Assembly (NCBI GenBank): GCA_020847535.1
Contig: JADLBU010000008.1
Coordinates: forward strand, 1-42,614
Source: Phycisphaerales bacterium
GTDB taxonomy: Bacteria > Planctomycetota > Phycisphaerae > Phycisphaerales > UBA1924
Reading direction: 5' to 3'
DNA length: 42,614 bases
In this document: positions 42,492 through 42,614 of the stretch, one piece after another
Numbering within the stretch: the first letter of the stretch is position 1
How the letters are laid out: each line of letters opens with the position of its first letter
The notes under the pieces: generated by a model
Seen by the model: only the letters and a program-made list of their open reading frames with translations
Databases searched by the model: none
What the model was told of the DNA's origin: nothing
Program-made: the position numbers and the translations under genes

Positions 42492-42614
42492 CTAGTGGTC
42501 TGAGTCAGAAGTATGCAGACAGAATCTCTTGACAGAAGCGATGATGTCGTCGGCGGACTTGGTCCATTGGAAGGGCGTGGGCGTATCGTTGGCGGCGTCG
42601 AGGTATGCGGTGAC
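42492..42614 (-). mobile_element. C-terminal end of an IS630-family transposase, cut by the window edge
   Basis: The minus-strand frame entering at the edge reads VTAYLDAANDTPTPFQWTKS and continues ADDIIASVKRFC to a TAG at 42494-42492. PFxWTKxADxIIASxxRFC is the typical C-terminus of IS630-family DDE transposases. The stop lies in CTAG (42492-42495), and IS630 elements are known to target the TA of CTAG, so the element boundary may be right here. No inverted repeat can be matched because the other end is outside the window. Confidence 0.8.

Noticed and set aside
1..42614. tRNA, rRNA, tmRNA or known riboswitch genes
   Set aside because: Reading the intergenic gaps I found no cloverleaf, rRNA stretch or recognisable riboswitch core; short unusual RNAs could still be missed without a covariance search.

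Overview
The window is GC-rich, bacterial and densely coding. It most likely comes from a planctomycete, probably class Phycisphaerae. The markers are paired pseudopilins with an H-x9-DG motif, a giant extracellular protein whose N-terminus carries an LExRxLL-type motif, a Ser/Thr kinase with a C-terminal propeller next to an ECF sigma factor of the TIGR02999 kind, a PEP-CTERM-like protein, and a secreted dehydrogenase ending in EF-hand/dockerin-like DxDxxGFVDxxD repeats. Lineage is inferred from gene families only; there is no rRNA here.

Layout. 1-8.4 kb holds mixed housekeeping and envelope genes: an HDOD protein, rlmN, two tandem pseudopilins, rsmE, an Ala/Pro-rich membrane protein with a His/Gly-rich tail, a frameshifted M28 peptidase remnant, and miaA. 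8.5-15.8 kb (minus strand) is a compact histidine operon, hisG-hisC-hisB-hisH-hisF-hisA/I/E-hisD, followed by a shikimate kinase. 15.8-18.5 kb carries a FecR-type regulator with its ECF sigma factor and a secreted protein of unknown role. 18.7-23.6 kb has sucC without sucD, a hairpin pair, and a kinase/ECF sigma pair. 23.7-32.0 kb is one 2786-residue repetitive extracellular protein. 32.2-35.2 kb is a three-gene sugar operon (PfkB kinase, DhnA-type aldolase, Gfo/Idh/MocA oxidoreductase). 35.3-39.1 kb has a DAGK-like lipid kinase, aspS and a PEP-CTERM-like protein. 39.6-42.3 kb is a secreted sorbosone-dehydrogenase-like protein. The right edge cuts the end of an IS630-type transposase.

The strongest discovery is the histidine operon leader. 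Upstream of hisG on the minus strand is a 20-codon GTG-initiated ORF, MQTASFHHGHHHHHATRMDR, with seven His codons in eight. It is followed by a hairpin over the end of the leader, a long candidate antiterminator whose 5' arm contains the leader stop codon, and a mutually exclusive 9-bp GC-rich terminator ending in a T-run, just before the hisG ribosome-binding site. Every element of classical ribosome-mediated attenuation is present. A promoter-like sequence places the transcript start only 2-4 nt from the GTG, so the leader peptide may be translated from a leaderless mRNA.

The second is a HisA-HisI-HisE fusion (steps 4, 3 and 2 of the pathway in one chain), overlapping hisD by 4 nt. Its HisI-HisE part resembles fungal HIS4 as I remember it, and HIS4 has the order N-extension-HisI-HisE-HisD. 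Other items worth checking are repeat families in intergenic gaps, a structured RNA candidate after the dehydrogenase gene, and the roughly 690-bp repeats in the giant gene.
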